DNA of 64,000 nucleotides from Cognaticolwellia mytili (lineage in GTDB: Bacteria; Pseudomonadota; Gammaproteobacteria; Enterobacterales; Alteromonadaceae), in NCBI RefSeq assembly GCF_002104475.1, contig NZ_NBOF01000005.1, forward strand, positions 310,001 through 374,000, read 5' to 3'. The notes below the pieces were generated by a model that ran no database searches, was not told the origin of the DNA, and saw only the letters and a list, made by a program, of their open reading frames with translations. Both the position numbers and the translations under genes were made by a program. This document shows, in pieces, positions 44,150 through 52,130 of this stretch (its first letter is position 1; the number at the start of each line of letters is the position of its first letter).

Positions 44150-44960
44150 ACTTATAAATTATTATCGTAATAACACTTTATTTAGATGGTTTTGGTGGTT
44201 AGCGGTTGTTATCCCTGGCATTCCATTTGTTTTATTTTCCGTTGGCTTTCAGCTATACGCACATTGGCCTAGAGACTATAGCGATATAGCATCTATTGCG
44301 ATAAACCCAAAAACAGAATATTTATCGCTTTCAGCTCATGGTGTAAAAGATACGACTAAGAGTTGGAGTAATGAACTACAAGAAGCTATAAAGTTTACCA
44401 ACAATAAACAGCTTTTAAATTATACAAAAGAGCAAGTGAGCTTATCTTGGCAACCATTTTCTGATAACGCTTTAGTTTGCTCTGTTACCGGCAAAAAACT
44501 TGGTGAAACACTTGCTAATAAAATTACGAAGCTGTCGAATATAAAAGCGGTGCATTTAATTGGCCACAGTTGTGGCTCATTTGTAATATATGGATTGTGT
44601 CAAAAACTCAAAAAAATAAACCCATCTATAAATGTACAAACAACTTACCTTGATCCTGTTGCTATTTATTCTGGAGTTTTTTGGCAATACGGTGTGAATA
44701 ACTTTGGTAATTGTGCTGATTTTAGCGATAGCTATATTGATACCAAAGATACTGTACCTGGTAGCAATGAAAACATAGAAAATTCTTATACCTTTGATGT
44801 AACCGGTTCAAGGTTAAATAGAAACCTCCCGTATTCACCGCACGCTTGGCCTACGCACTTTTATATTGAAGCTTATAAAAACCAGCAAGTTCCAATTTAT
44901 TTCAATCACCAAAGTGATTTACATGAACGTTTTGATGATAACGCACTAATTAAGTGGTAA
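44142..44960 (+). CDS. membrane-anchored alpha/beta hydrolase
   Basis: 272 residues. One N-terminal membrane helix (about 19-40) precedes a hydrolase domain with oxyanion-type AHG (65-67), nucleophile GHSCG (Ser143), an acid candidate in TYLDPV, and a His candidate in SPHAWPTHFY. Probably an esterase or lipase facing the periplasm. The start overlaps the phosphopantetheinyl transferase by eight bases, so the two are co-translated and the hydrolase may act on the pigment lipid. Family function unknown. Confidence 0.75.
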   Translation: MSKLINYYRNNTLFRWFWWLAVVIPGIPFVLFSVGFQLYAHWPRDYSDIASIAINPKTEYLSLSAHGVKDTTKSWSNELQEAIKFTNNKQLLNYTKEQVSLSWQPFSDNALVCSVTGKKLGETLANKITKLSNIKAVHLIGHSCGSFVIYGLCQKLKKINPSINVQTTYLDPVAIYSGVFWQYGVNNFGNCADFSDSYIDTKDTVPGSNENIENSYTFDVTGSRLNRNLPYSPHAWPTHFYIEAYKNQQVPIYFNHQSDLHERFDDNALIKW

Positions 44961-45014
44961 TCATCGCCATTTTTCACATTAACTTGATCATGGTATACCT
45001 AATTATTAAACATA

Positions 45015-45115
45015 CACGCTCTTTCACATCCATGTGACCGCGAAATACCGTACATCCTGTACATGCACGCTCTTTCACATCCATGTGACCGCGAAATACC
45101 GTACATCCTGTACAT
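45015..45115. repeat. two tandem copies of a 51-bp repeat with internal dyads
   Basis: Copies begin at 45015 and 45066 and are identical over 50 bases. Each holds two small inverted repeats, CACAT-CC-ATGTG and GTACA-TCC-TGTAC. They lie in the gap between convergent genes, just before a terminator. I recall similar sequences as dispersed intergenic repeats in marine gammaproteobacteria; copy number elsewhere cannot be judged here. Confidence 0.85.
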
Positions 45116-45118
45116 AAA

Positions 45119-45146
45119 AAAGCCATAAATAAACATTTATGGCTTT
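45119..45146. terminator. bidirectional hairpin terminator
   Basis: AAAGCCATAAAT-AAAC-ATTTATGGCTTT, a perfect 12-bp stem between the convergent hydrolase (ends 44960) and lipoprotein (ends 45171) genes. Confidence 0.75.
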
Positions 45147-45170
45147 AAGTTAAATAGCTAAATTTATTAA

Positions 45171-45563
45171 TTACTTAGTAACGTTTTGTACGTCGATAGC
45201 TCTTAATAAGTTTGTTACCCAATTAGCATATTGACGATGAATTTTTTTACCGTCATATTTTAAATTCAACGAGCTTTGGTACTCAACAGTTAAATTCTTG
45301 TCATCATGCTTAATTAAAACAACTAACTGATGTTTACGAATATCCAAAGTAGCAAGGATTTCACCTTCCGATTTCACTTTAGTTTTCCAACCTAAAGATG
45401 CTGCGGCTCTTACGATTGAACGTTCAACATCTTTCGTTGTACTAATTGATTCACCATATTGCGCAACCGGTTGGTCAATATACTGTGGAACTGGAATTGT
45501 TGACTTACAACCCGTAAGAGCAACTAATGCCAAACTAACCGCTACAATGTAAAACTTCTTCAT
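45171..45563 (-). CDS. small lipoprotein, function unknown
   Basis: 130 residues with a lipoprotein signal (lipobox LTGC, Cys19). The mature part has an alpha-beta pattern (DVERSIVRAAASLGWKTKVKSEG, then LDIRKHQLVVLIKHD) that recalls small outer-membrane lipoproteins with a BON-like or TonB-C-like fold, but I cannot name the family. It lies 33 bp downstream of a second lipoprotein and probably shares its transcript. Confidence 0.72.
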   Translation of the reverse strand: MKKFYIVAVSLALVALTGCKSTIPVPQYIDQPVAQYGESISTTKDVERSIVRAAASLGWKTKVKSEGEILATLDIRKHQLVVLIKHDDKNLTVEYQSSLNLKYDGKKIHRQYANWVTNLLRAIDVQNVTK

Positions 45564-45596
45564 GAGATTCTTCCTAATTAATGTTGGTAAACCAAC

Positions 45597-46199
45597 TTAC
45601 ATATGATCAATAACTTCAATAGTTGCTGCTTTTTGTTTCTCAATCGCTTTCAATTTCCATTCAGGAAGATATTTATTCATTTTTGAACTAATACTATTGC
45701 TATTGTTAATAGCCCATTGTTCTGCTTTTGGACCACTTTTAACAAACTTACTATCAGCTAACATTTCTTTAAAGTCTTTAGAATCGTATTTGAACTTCGC
45801 AGTATCATCATTTCTCACTGGGTGCATTGAAAAGCGCGCTTTCCAAAAGCCCATTCTTGGGCTAACAACCGTATAATAAGTTTTACCTTCAACAACACTA
45901 GCTTTTAAGAAGTCAGCACTTTCGCCAACAACCATAAACATATGTTCACCAGGAGATGTCATATAACTAATTTTAGTATCGTTCGACACGATACCAATAA
46001 ATTCAGGAGATCCAGAAGTAACGTCATAAACAGACGCTTGAATAGCTTGACCAACAAATGCAGAGCGGATAAAGACAACTTGTGCTTTCCCTGCTTGAGT
46101 ATTAGTTTGCGCTTGCTCAGTAACAGGTTCCATTAATGTCGATTGACAGCCAGTTAATAAAAATAAAAACAGTACGCTAACTAAAAAATTTTTAATCAT
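45597..46199 (-). CDS. lipoprotein with DUF2846-like domain
   Basis: 200 residues, lipobox LTGC (Cys18). The segment AQVVFIRSAFVGQAIQASVYDV, followed by ISYMTSPGEHMFMV and VEGKTYYTVV, resembles DUF2846-type beta-sandwich domains of unknown function. A well-placed AGGGAAAA ribosome site precedes the ATG, and an extended -10 (TGCTATATT) lies about 42 bp upstream. Confidence 0.72.
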   Translation of the reverse strand: MIKNFLVSVLFLFLLTGCQSTLMEPVTEQAQTNTQAGKAQVVFIRSAFVGQAIQASVYDVTSGSPEFIGIVSNDTKISYMTSPGEHMFMVVGESADFLKASVVEGKTYYTVVSPRMGFWKARFSMHPVRNDDTAKFKYDSKDFKEMLADSKFVKSGPKAEQWAINNSNSISSKMNKYLPEWKLKAIEKQKAATIEVIDHM

Positions 46200-46291
46200 A
46201 ATTTTCCCTAATAATTTATTATTTTTCCAGCGGGGAATATAGCATAGTTTTTCATTATGATTACAACAGCTTCAACTTTTTAAGCCTTTTT

Positions 46292-47665
46292 TTACAAAAA
46301 CTTGCATATAAATTTTGCTCCTCCTTTATGATTATTTTGTACGGATAATTCACAGTTCATGCGCTTACAAGCAGCCTTAGCAATAGCTAAACCTAACCCT
46401 AAGCCACCAGTTTTACGACTACGACTTTTATCCAAGCGGGCGAATGGAAAGAAAATGGTTTCTTGAGATTCAATGGGTACTCCCGGCCCATCATCTTCGA
46501 CAGAAAGCTCGAAGGCACAGTCAATTGCTTTCACAACAATTTTTACACTACTCTTGCTATGGCTTAAGGCATTTTTCACTAAATTATCGAGTAATAGCCG
46601 TAGGTAAATTGGATTGGTAGTTATCTCTACACTTTCATCTATATCGAGCTCAATATTAATATTGCTGTCAGGCTTCAGTGTTTGTAATCTTGCCGAAATA
46701 AAGGGCTTCAATTCTATCGTTTGATAAAAGTCGGCTTCATCTTCATCTTGTTTTGTATTCAGTTTTGAAAATGCGACTACTTGTCCTATTAGCTCATCAA
46801 TATCGTCAATGTAGGTATCGATATTATCGAGCAGTGCTAACTGGTTTACATCGACATTATTTTTTCGCAATAGACCTGCTGCCAATTGAATACGGCTAAG
46901 CGGTGTTCGTACTTCGTGTGGAACCGCTTGTGCAAAAATTTGATTTTCTTTTACCGTGTCTGCTATTGAACCCGCCATCGTATTAAAGCTATGCGCTAGC
47001 GTATTTAAAGGCTTTGCTAACACTTCATCTGCTCTAGCGTTTAATTTTCCAGTACCAAAAGATTTCGTTGTAGAGACTAAGCCATTGATTTGTTTTTGTA
47101 ACTGCCTTACTGGCCAATAAATAGTAAGAGAGATAATAAGTAATAGAATAATAACAAATAAGACAAATACAGCCTCTTCCAAACTCAAACCTGTCAGCTG
47201 CTCAATTTCTTCGTCGTCATCATTATCGCTAGCAACGTCATGAACATGTAATTTATCTGCCACTAGTAACTGCACATTTAGACGAGGGATTTGGTGAACA
47301 GCAAGTAATCGCCCTTCTTCATCTAATGCAAAAGTGTCTGTGCCGTGGATCTTTCCTAAATATTCACATCGTTGACAAATACCTTCCGTACTATCAAGTG
47401 CTATCCAACGAATATCAAAATCTTCAGTGAAAGGTAGATTAAATACATATGTTTGTGGCTGCTCTACATTATTCAGCCCAATCTGTCGATTAACCTCAGC
47501 ATATATGTATTGGGAATCTCTGACAAAATCATTAACCGAATCTTGTTGCATCATATCTTCAACAACATATTGTGTTAAAGCAAAACTGAAGATTATCGCG
47601 ATCAGAATGCTAATATACAGGCGAGTAAAAAAAGACAATGTGAACAAACGAGAAATGTTAACCAT
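46292..47665 (-). CDS. sensor histidine kinase with HAMP domain (RstB-like)
   Basis: 457 residues: TM1 (about 10-30), periplasmic sensor region to about 155 with a CQRC pair, TM2 (about 160-182), HAMP, dimerisation domain with HEVRTPLSRIQ (phosphoacceptor His near residue 250), and ATPase boxes DNLVKNALSHS, DDGPGV and GGLGLGLAIAK. The gene overlaps the response regulator by eight bases. Overall form is that of the RstB/CpxA-like OmpR-partner kinases. The signal is unknown; the periplasmic Cys pair might sense metal or redox state. Confidence 0.9.
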   Translation of the reverse strand: MVNISRLFTLSFFTRLYISILIAIIFSFALTQYVVEDMMQQDSVNDFVRDSQYIYAEVNRQIGLNNVEQPQTYVFNLPFTEDFDIRWIALDSTEGICQRCEYLGKIHGTDTFALDEEGRLLAVHQIPRLNVQLLVADKLHVHDVASDNDDDEEIEQLTGLSLEEAVFVLFVIILLLIISLTIYWPVRQLQKQINGLVSTTKSFGTGKLNARADEVLAKPLNTLAHSFNTMAGSIADTVKENQIFAQAVPHEVRTPLSRIQLAAGLLRKNNVDVNQLALLDNIDTYIDDIDELIGQVVAFSKLNTKQDEDEADFYQTIELKPFISARLQTLKPDSNINIELDIDESVEITTNPIYLRLLLDNLVKNALSHSKSSVKIVVKAIDCAFELSVEDDGPGVPIESQETIFFPFARLDKSRSRKTGGLGLGLAIAKAACKRMNCELSVQNNHKGGAKFICKFL

Positions 47666-48335
47666 TGAGCAGCATATATCCCTTGTTTCTTACTGTAGTA
47701 ATAATTTTGTAAGGCATTTTATCGTCGTTAAGTTTCTTTCTAAGTGCAGATATTCGCATATCTATCGAACGATCATTAAAATCATAATCAATACCTCTCA
47801 GTGCTCGACAACAGTCATCTCGAGAGACTATTTTACCGACATTGTTATCCAGTAAATGCAGCATTTCGTATTCAGAGTCGGTTAAGGCTAAAATATTTCC
47901 TTCGAGAAAAACTTCTCTGTTAACTGAATTGATATGTAATTTACTATGTTGGAGTTTCCTTGATTCGGGATTTGTAACACTAGAGCGCCTAATAAGTGCT
48001 TCAATTCTAGCGACTAATATATGTGGTTTTAATGGTTTATTTAGAAAGTCATCGGCACCAAATTTTAACAAACTAACTTCGCTCACATCGTCATCACAAG
48101 CGGTTAACACTAAAATCGGACCGAGATAGAACAGTCGTGCTTGTTTACAAATATCAAGACCGCTCATTCCTGGCAACATTAAATCTAAGACAATTAAATC
48201 AGGGTGATAGCTTTTTATCGCTGCTAGCGCATCAGCACCATCATTAATGATTTTACTTTCAAATCCTTCAGCATTTAAGTACATCGCGGTTAATCGTGAT
48301 ATTTCAGCATCATCTTCAACAATCAATATTTTCAT
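47658..48335 (-). CDS. OmpR-family response regulator (RstA-like)
   Basis: 225 residues: receiver with EDD (7-9), Asp51 (LIVLDLMLPG), and Lys in LNKPLKPH; C-terminal winged helix with DRSIDMRISALRKKL and TTVRNKGYML. Members bind direct repeats with a 10-bp period, and exactly such repeats (GCTTAC-N4-GCTTAC) lie upstream of this gene and of three secreted-protein genes nearby. That makes autoregulation and local control likely. Confidence 0.92.
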   Translation of the reverse strand: MKILIVEDDAEISRLTAMYLNAEGFESKIINDGADALAAIKSYHPDLIVLDLMLPGMSGLDICKQARLFYLGPILVLTACDDDVSEVSLLKFGADDFLNKPLKPHILVARIEALIRRSSVTNPESRKLQHSKLHINSVNREVFLEGNILALTDSEYEMLHLLDNNVGKIVSRDDCCRALRGIDYDFNDRSIDMRISALRKKLNDDKMPYKIITTVRNKGYMLLNG

Positions 48336-48654
48336 TTTATTGCTATCACCTCATTTTAGCTTCAGGACAGAGTTTACTGTTAAAAACTAATAAATATAAG
48401 CTAGGCTTACATACGCTTACACGACGAATAAAACTCAAAGTCTATGTTATTTTTAAGTATCCTTTATCCGGTTAATCCGGAAAGTTTATTGTGTTGTCTA
48501 TCGTTAGTTCAAATGAAAAACGCAGCTAAACTTTAACTAATTAAACTGACAAAAAATTAACGAGGCATATTTGATAATAATACAAACCAAAGAAATTAGT
48601 ATAAGCAAATTCTTACTTCTTTACTAAACAGACATTAATAGTGCCTTAACGCTT
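48336..48654. other. intergenic region, 319 bp
   Basis: No gene seen. Holds the 5' region of the response regulator with one direct-repeat box (48405-48420) and a small dyad TCCGG-TTAAT-CCGGA (48467-48481) of unknown use. Confidence 0.55.
48405..48420 (-). promoter_or_regulatory. direct-repeat box upstream of the response regulator
   Basis: GCTTAC-ATAC-GCTTAC read on plus (GTAAGC-GTAT-GTAAGC towards the gene), 70 bp upstream of the response regulator start. A 10-bp repeat period is that of OmpR-family sites. The orientation is opposite to that at the three effector genes. Confidence 0.55.
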
Positions 48655-49461
48655 TTAAGCTAATTTATCCTGCTGAGTTTGGTTGAGCTTTCCTATATTG
48701 CCATTTGATAGCTGCTTAAGTTGCGGTAAAGCAAGTGTGTTAAGTAAATTAGCATTCAATTTGTTCAATTGTTTAGCATTAAGCTTCTTTAGTTCGCTTG
48801 GCGGCAATTTATTAAGTTCTGCGATCGAAAGCGCATTGAGTTGCGCAACAGTTAGTGCTTTTTTCTTAGATTTTTTTTTGCTCGCTGCAACGTCTGACAA
48901 TTCGCTACCACCGCTAGTTATAGCCCTCGAAGTTACTTCCGAATTCCTTGTATTACCACCATTATTGGCTTGTTTGTTAGCGGCGGGATTATTATTTTCG
49001 TATTGTGCTAGTTGCGCTGATAGGCTTTCCATTTTGTTGGCAAGTTTATCAATAGTTTCATGCTCACTACTCGATAGTTTTTCAATGCTAGTGTTGTAAA
49101 TTTTGTCCGCCTGCTCAAACAAAGCTGTTACCTTTTTTTCTTGCTTTTGAGATAAATCTTCGCTTTCGAATAAACCGTCAAGTTGCTGATAAATTTCATC
49201 TAGATTTTTCTTTTGCTCATTTGTCATGTTCTTTTCAAGCATGGTATCAATTTTGTCTGATGTTTCATCAAGAGCTTGTATTAGCTTACCTTCGGACGAA
49301 ATTTTCACACTAGACACCGAAGCTTTACTTTCAGTATTCAGCGATTGTTTATCGACACTTTTTTGTGCAATTTCACTTGTCGATTGAACTCGATTTTTTC
49401 GCTCCGTACTTTCTATATCCGGCGGTGGGTTCAAAATATTTTTATTCTGCTCTATTTCCAT
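48655..49461 (-). CDS. octapeptide-repeat protein, function unknown
   Basis: 268 residues from ATG 49461 (AAGG ribosome site upstream; the longer frame to 49587 runs through the promoter). No signal peptide or membrane helix. Residues 50-150 are charged and predicted helical/coiled-coil; then a Gly/Asn/Ser-rich linker and a KKKSKKK basic patch; the last 65 residues are eight tandem octads of the form xxLNxLxx (AQLNALSI, AELNKLPP, SELKKLNA, KQLNKLNA, NLLNTLAL, PQLKQLSN, GNIGKLNQ, TQQDKLA). Similar eight-residue LTxxQ repeats occur in large bacterial adhesins. No family name known to me. Its promoter carries a response-regulator-type box. Confidence 0.7.
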   Translation of the reverse strand: MEIEQNKNILNPPPDIESTERKNRVQSTSEIAQKSVDKQSLNTESKASVSSVKISSEGKLIQALDETSDKIDTMLEKNMTNEQKKNLDEIYQQLDGLFESEDLSQKQEKKVTALFEQADKIYNTSIEKLSSSEHETIDKLANKMESLSAQLAQYENNNPAANKQANNGGNTRNSEVTSRAITSGGSELSDVAASKKKSKKKALTVAQLNALSIAELNKLPPSELKKLNAKQLNKLNANLLNTLALPQLKQLSNGNIGKLNQTQQDKLA

Positions 49462-49519
49462 CTTATTTGCCTTTTTTATATTGCGGGAAATAAGTGTAAA
49501 GCAATTATTTTTAGCTAAC

Positions 49520-49535
49520 GTAAGGAATTGTAAGC
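49520..49535 (-). promoter_or_regulatory. direct-repeat box upstream of the octapeptide-repeat gene
   Basis: Read on the minus strand: GCTTAC-AATT-CCTTAC, then 21 bp, then TACACT as a possible -10. Box and spacing match those at 49659 and 51960. Confidence 0.6.
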
Positions 49536-49658
49536 AATATTCAGTGCAAGCTCTGACATCTATCAACACATGCAAATCAAAGTACATAGACCTATCAGCA
49601 AGCGCTTATATTCTCTACACCTTAATGTAATAAAGTGACTCTTCATATCGCTGTGCTT

Positions 49659-49674
49659 GCTTACATTGGCTTAC
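49659..49674 (+). promoter_or_regulatory. direct-repeat box upstream of the metallopeptidase gene
   Basis: GCTTAC-ATTG-GCTTAC, then 22 bp, then TAAAAT as a possible -10, in front of the gene at 49744. Shares TACAT...TTAC with the RstA box described in enterobacteria. Confidence 0.6.
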
Positions 49675-49743
49675 TTAAGAATTCAGCTAAGCAGATTAAA
49701 ATGCTTAGCCATCCACTTAACTACCTTTAAGAAAGGCAAATAA

Positions 49744-50589
49744 ATGCATATCAATAAATTTAAACAATTGAGGTTAGTTGGTCTTGGTGCAATCATATGT
49801 TTGCATGGCTGTGGCGGCAGTTCGAGTGCTCCTGTGGCGACACCAACGACACCAACGACACCAACGACACCAACGACACCAGAAAACAATATCAAGACCG
49901 TGACTAATGGCAATGTAGTTTTTGAGCTCATTTTTATGGATAAGTTATCACTACAAAACAATAACGAAAAAAGTTGGAGTAGCGAATTACAACAACCTTA
50001 CATAAATGCGGCAAATAAGTGGTTATCTGCATTAACAGCCGTAGAAGGCAAAGCGTTACATACCATTAAAATGAAAATTTTCGTCAAAGCCCTTGCCGGT
50101 GGTAATGGCCAAGCCGGTCCTGACTCTGAAGAAAAAGTCGGTAACTTTTTAATACCAACCAGTGGCGAGTTAACCATAGGTAACCATACTTATGCAGAAG
50201 GTTTCGATCCTATTGAGTTCTATGCCAATATATTGCATGAAATGGGTCACATTATAGGTATTGGTTCGTATACAGAAGACTATACAAAGCTTGATGCAAC
50301 ATATAAAGGTAATGTCTTTAGAGTGGACGACAGTGTCGCTGTAGAAAAGTACAATGAAATATATGGTACATCTTTCAATTTCGTACCTATGAGTGATGAC
50401 GGTGGTCATTTATACGATTATGTTTTGCAAGAAGATAAAAAGCGAGTGCTTGATAATGGTACTGATATCCCTCCATTAACCAAGGAGTTTATGGCCAATG
50501 GTACGGTTTTTGGTGCAGTTACATTAGCTGTGCTCGACGATATTGGTTACCAAGTTTCCTATAGTGGTACCGACTCTTATATTCCATAA
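49744..50589 (+). CDS. lipoprotein zinc metallopeptidase (leishmanolysin/metzincin-like)
   Basis: 281 residues. Lipobox LHGC (Cys23) is followed by a Thr-Pro linker coded by four perfect 9-bp repeats (49838-49873). The catalytic motif is HEMGHIIGIGS (His165, Glu166, His169, Gly172). The third zinc ligand is probably a later His such as that in GGHLYDY. The downstream segment VTLAVLDDIGYQVSY resembles the region after the Met-turn in M8/M10-type bacterial peptidases. Expected at the outer membrane or surface. Divergent from the octapeptide-repeat gene, with a matching regulatory box. Confidence 0.82.
   Translation: MHINKFKQLRLVGLGAIICLHGCGGSSSAPVATPTTPTTPTTPTTPENNIKTVTNGNVVFELIFMDKLSLQNNNEKSWSSELQQPYINAANKWLSALTAVEGKALHTIKMKIFVKALAGGNGQAGPDSEEKVGNFLIPTSGELTIGNHTYAEGFDPIEFYANILHEMGHIIGIGSYTEDYTKLDATYKGNVFRVDDSVAVEKYNEIYGTSFNFVPMSDDGGHLYDYVLQEDKKRVLDNGTDIPPLTKEFMANGTVFGAVTLAVLDDIGYQVSYSGTDSYIP
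49838..49873 (+). repeat. four tandem copies of CGACACCAA
   Basis: Perfect 9-bp repeats plus a partial fifth, coding the Thr-Pro-Thr linker behind the lipobox of the metallopeptidase. In-frame length change is possible. Confidence 0.85.
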
Positions 50590-50608
50590 AATTGGGCTTT
50601 TAAGAAAG

Positions 50609-50639
50609 GGATGTTTGTCATTCAATGTAACAAACATCC
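50609..50639. terminator. hairpin between convergent genes
   Basis: GGATGTTTGT and ACAAACATCC form a 10-bp stem with an 11-nt loop; serves both 49744-50589 (+) and 50649-51896 (-). T-runs are weak. Confidence 0.6.
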
Positions 50640-50648
50640 TTAACTCAT

Positions 50649-51896
50649 TTATAAACTACTAGTCTCTATTGTGGTATCCGAAAATGTCATACTTTCAACA
50701 GCAGTTAAGGTATTTACACCTTCTCGGTTATCTTGCATATCTTCTACTGTCACCACGTCATTATCCTTAGTAATGGTATATTCAGCAGAGGTGCCCGAAA
50801 AAGTCACTGTATTCACCCCGGCATTACCAGTAATGTTATTATCTAGTTGATTAACAATAACATTGCTATTATTAGTACCTGTTAAAGTAATGTCTTTTAG
50901 ATACTGTGAGTGATGTGTGTATTTTATATCGGCATTAAACGCCAAGCTAAAGTCACCAACAAAGCTCTCATCAATACGAGCGTTATACGTTACATATGGG
51001 TGAAAGAATTTGTTATCAACAAGCATTGCCCCTTGTGGGTCTTCTATAGCAATATCACTACGAACTTTAGCAACGTATAAGCCATTCATGCCATGTGTGC
51101 TACTTTCAGTATCTGCTCCCCATAAGCCATAATAAACGTCAATAAGTGCCGCTAAATACTCTTGGCTCAGACTATTCTCAGCGGTTAATTCTGTGATCCA
51201 ATCTGATGCCCCTATACCCCATAAATTCCCTGCTGATGCGGTAACTTGAGCAGCGCGAATTTCATTCTGAAAATCGGCTTGTGCGCCAACAAAAGTAGGA
51301 TTTTGGTCTACACCGATGCCAAAGTCGTGCACCATATGTAAAATTTCTTCGTAAGATGCATCACGATGATTATAGTCCTGGTTAACATACCAACTATGCC
51401 CTTCAACTTGCATTTCACCGTAGTATAAAGGTTGACCATCCAATTCAGCTGCAGCATTGGTGCCATCATCAACACCATTTAATAACAGTAATACAGCGTT
51501 ATTTTCAGCCATTTTATTAGCTACTGCACTTTTATCCGCGCCATATAACGACCCCGGGTAATCAGTTAAAAAATGCTGCAATATGGCACGTGAACGAACA
51601 ATCTGGTTATCTAATACGCCATCTTGTGCAACAAGATGAATAACGCCACCGTTAGGGGTATTCACTTTGGTATAACGATCGAATTTTAATGCCGTTGTAT
51701 AAGTGCTTTTAAGTGCTTCTGGAACTGCAGATATACCTAAATCATTTGCTGCTGGCGTAGGGATTGGTGCTGGAGTAGGAGTCGGCGCAGGAACTGGAGT
51801 TGGAATCGGTGCAGGGGTAACTTTTTTAGAGCTACTACCACATGCGCTAAGAGCGCCAATGATCATAGTACTAATGACAATATTTCTATAATTCAT
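50649..51896 (-). CDS. large lipoprotein with Pro-rich linker and RTX-like C-terminus
   Basis: 415 residues: lipobox LSAC (Cys19), then a Pro/Thr/Ala linker (26-50) and a globular domain containing EEILHMVHDFG (183-193), an E-x-x-H-x-x-H arrangement that might bind metal. The C-terminal part (NNSNVIVNQLDNNITGNAG, then TFSGTSAEYTI and GVNTLTAVESMTFSD) looks like a short beta-roll with the tail seen in hemolysin-type calcium-binding proteins. No named family. Convergent with the metallopeptidase and carrying the same promoter box, so probably part of the same response. Confidence 0.75.
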   Translation of the reverse strand: MNYRNIVISTMIIGALSACGSSSKKVTPAPIPTPVPAPTPTPAPIPTPAANDLGISAVPEALKSTYTTALKFDRYTKVNTPNGGVIHLVAQDGVLDNQIVRSRAILQHFLTDYPGSLYGADKSAVANKMAENNAVLLLLNGVDDGTNAAAELDGQPLYYGEMQVEGHSWYVNQDYNHRDASYEEILHMVHDFGIGVDQNPTFVGAQADFQNEIRAAQVTASAGNLWGIGASDWITELTAENSLSQEYLAALIDVYYGLWGADTESSTHGMNGLYVAKVRSDIAIEDPQGAMLVDNKFFHPYVTYNARIDESFVGDFSLAFNADIKYTHHSQYLKDITLTGTNNSNVIVNQLDNNITGNAGVNTVTFSGTSAEYTITKDNDVVTVEDMQDNREGVNTLTAVESMTFSDTTIETSSL

Positions 51897-51959
51897 GATA
51901 CTTAACCTTTACTGTTTGATTATTATCAAACAGTGTATAAAACCATGGCACTAATGTTT

Positions 51960-51975
51960 GTAAGGCTAAGTAAGC
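51960..51975 (-). promoter_or_regulatory. direct-repeat box upstream of the RTX-like lipoprotein
   Basis: Read on the minus strand: GCTTAC-TTAG-CCTTAC, then 21 bp, then TATACA (-10). Same layout as the boxes of the two other effector genes. Confidence 0.62.
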
Positions 51976-52066
51976 GTCGGTTCTTAAATTCATATAAAAG
52001 GCGATGTACGACTAGTACTTCAGTCATAAATCAACATATCGCCTTGAATTTAAAAGGTTACACTCT

Positions 52067-52082
52067 GCTTACAAACGCTTAC
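52067..52082 (+). promoter_or_regulatory. additional direct-repeat box
   Basis: GCTTAC-AAAC-GCTTAC on the plus strand, about 92 bp beyond the box at 51960-51975 and oriented away from the lipoprotein gene. No -10 or gene follows in its own direction, so it may be an auxiliary site. Confidence 0.45.
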
Positions 52083-52130
52083 TTATAAACCTTTTATGAC
52101 TTGTTGTTGATAGTAAAATACATACCTTAA

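Noticed and set aside
45015-45115. CRISPR array
   Set aside because: Only two directly adjacent copies without spacers, and no cas genes.
48467-48481. TCCGG-TTAAT-CCGGA dyad as operator
   Set aside because: Short arms and no second occurrence in the window; listed only within the intergenic entry.
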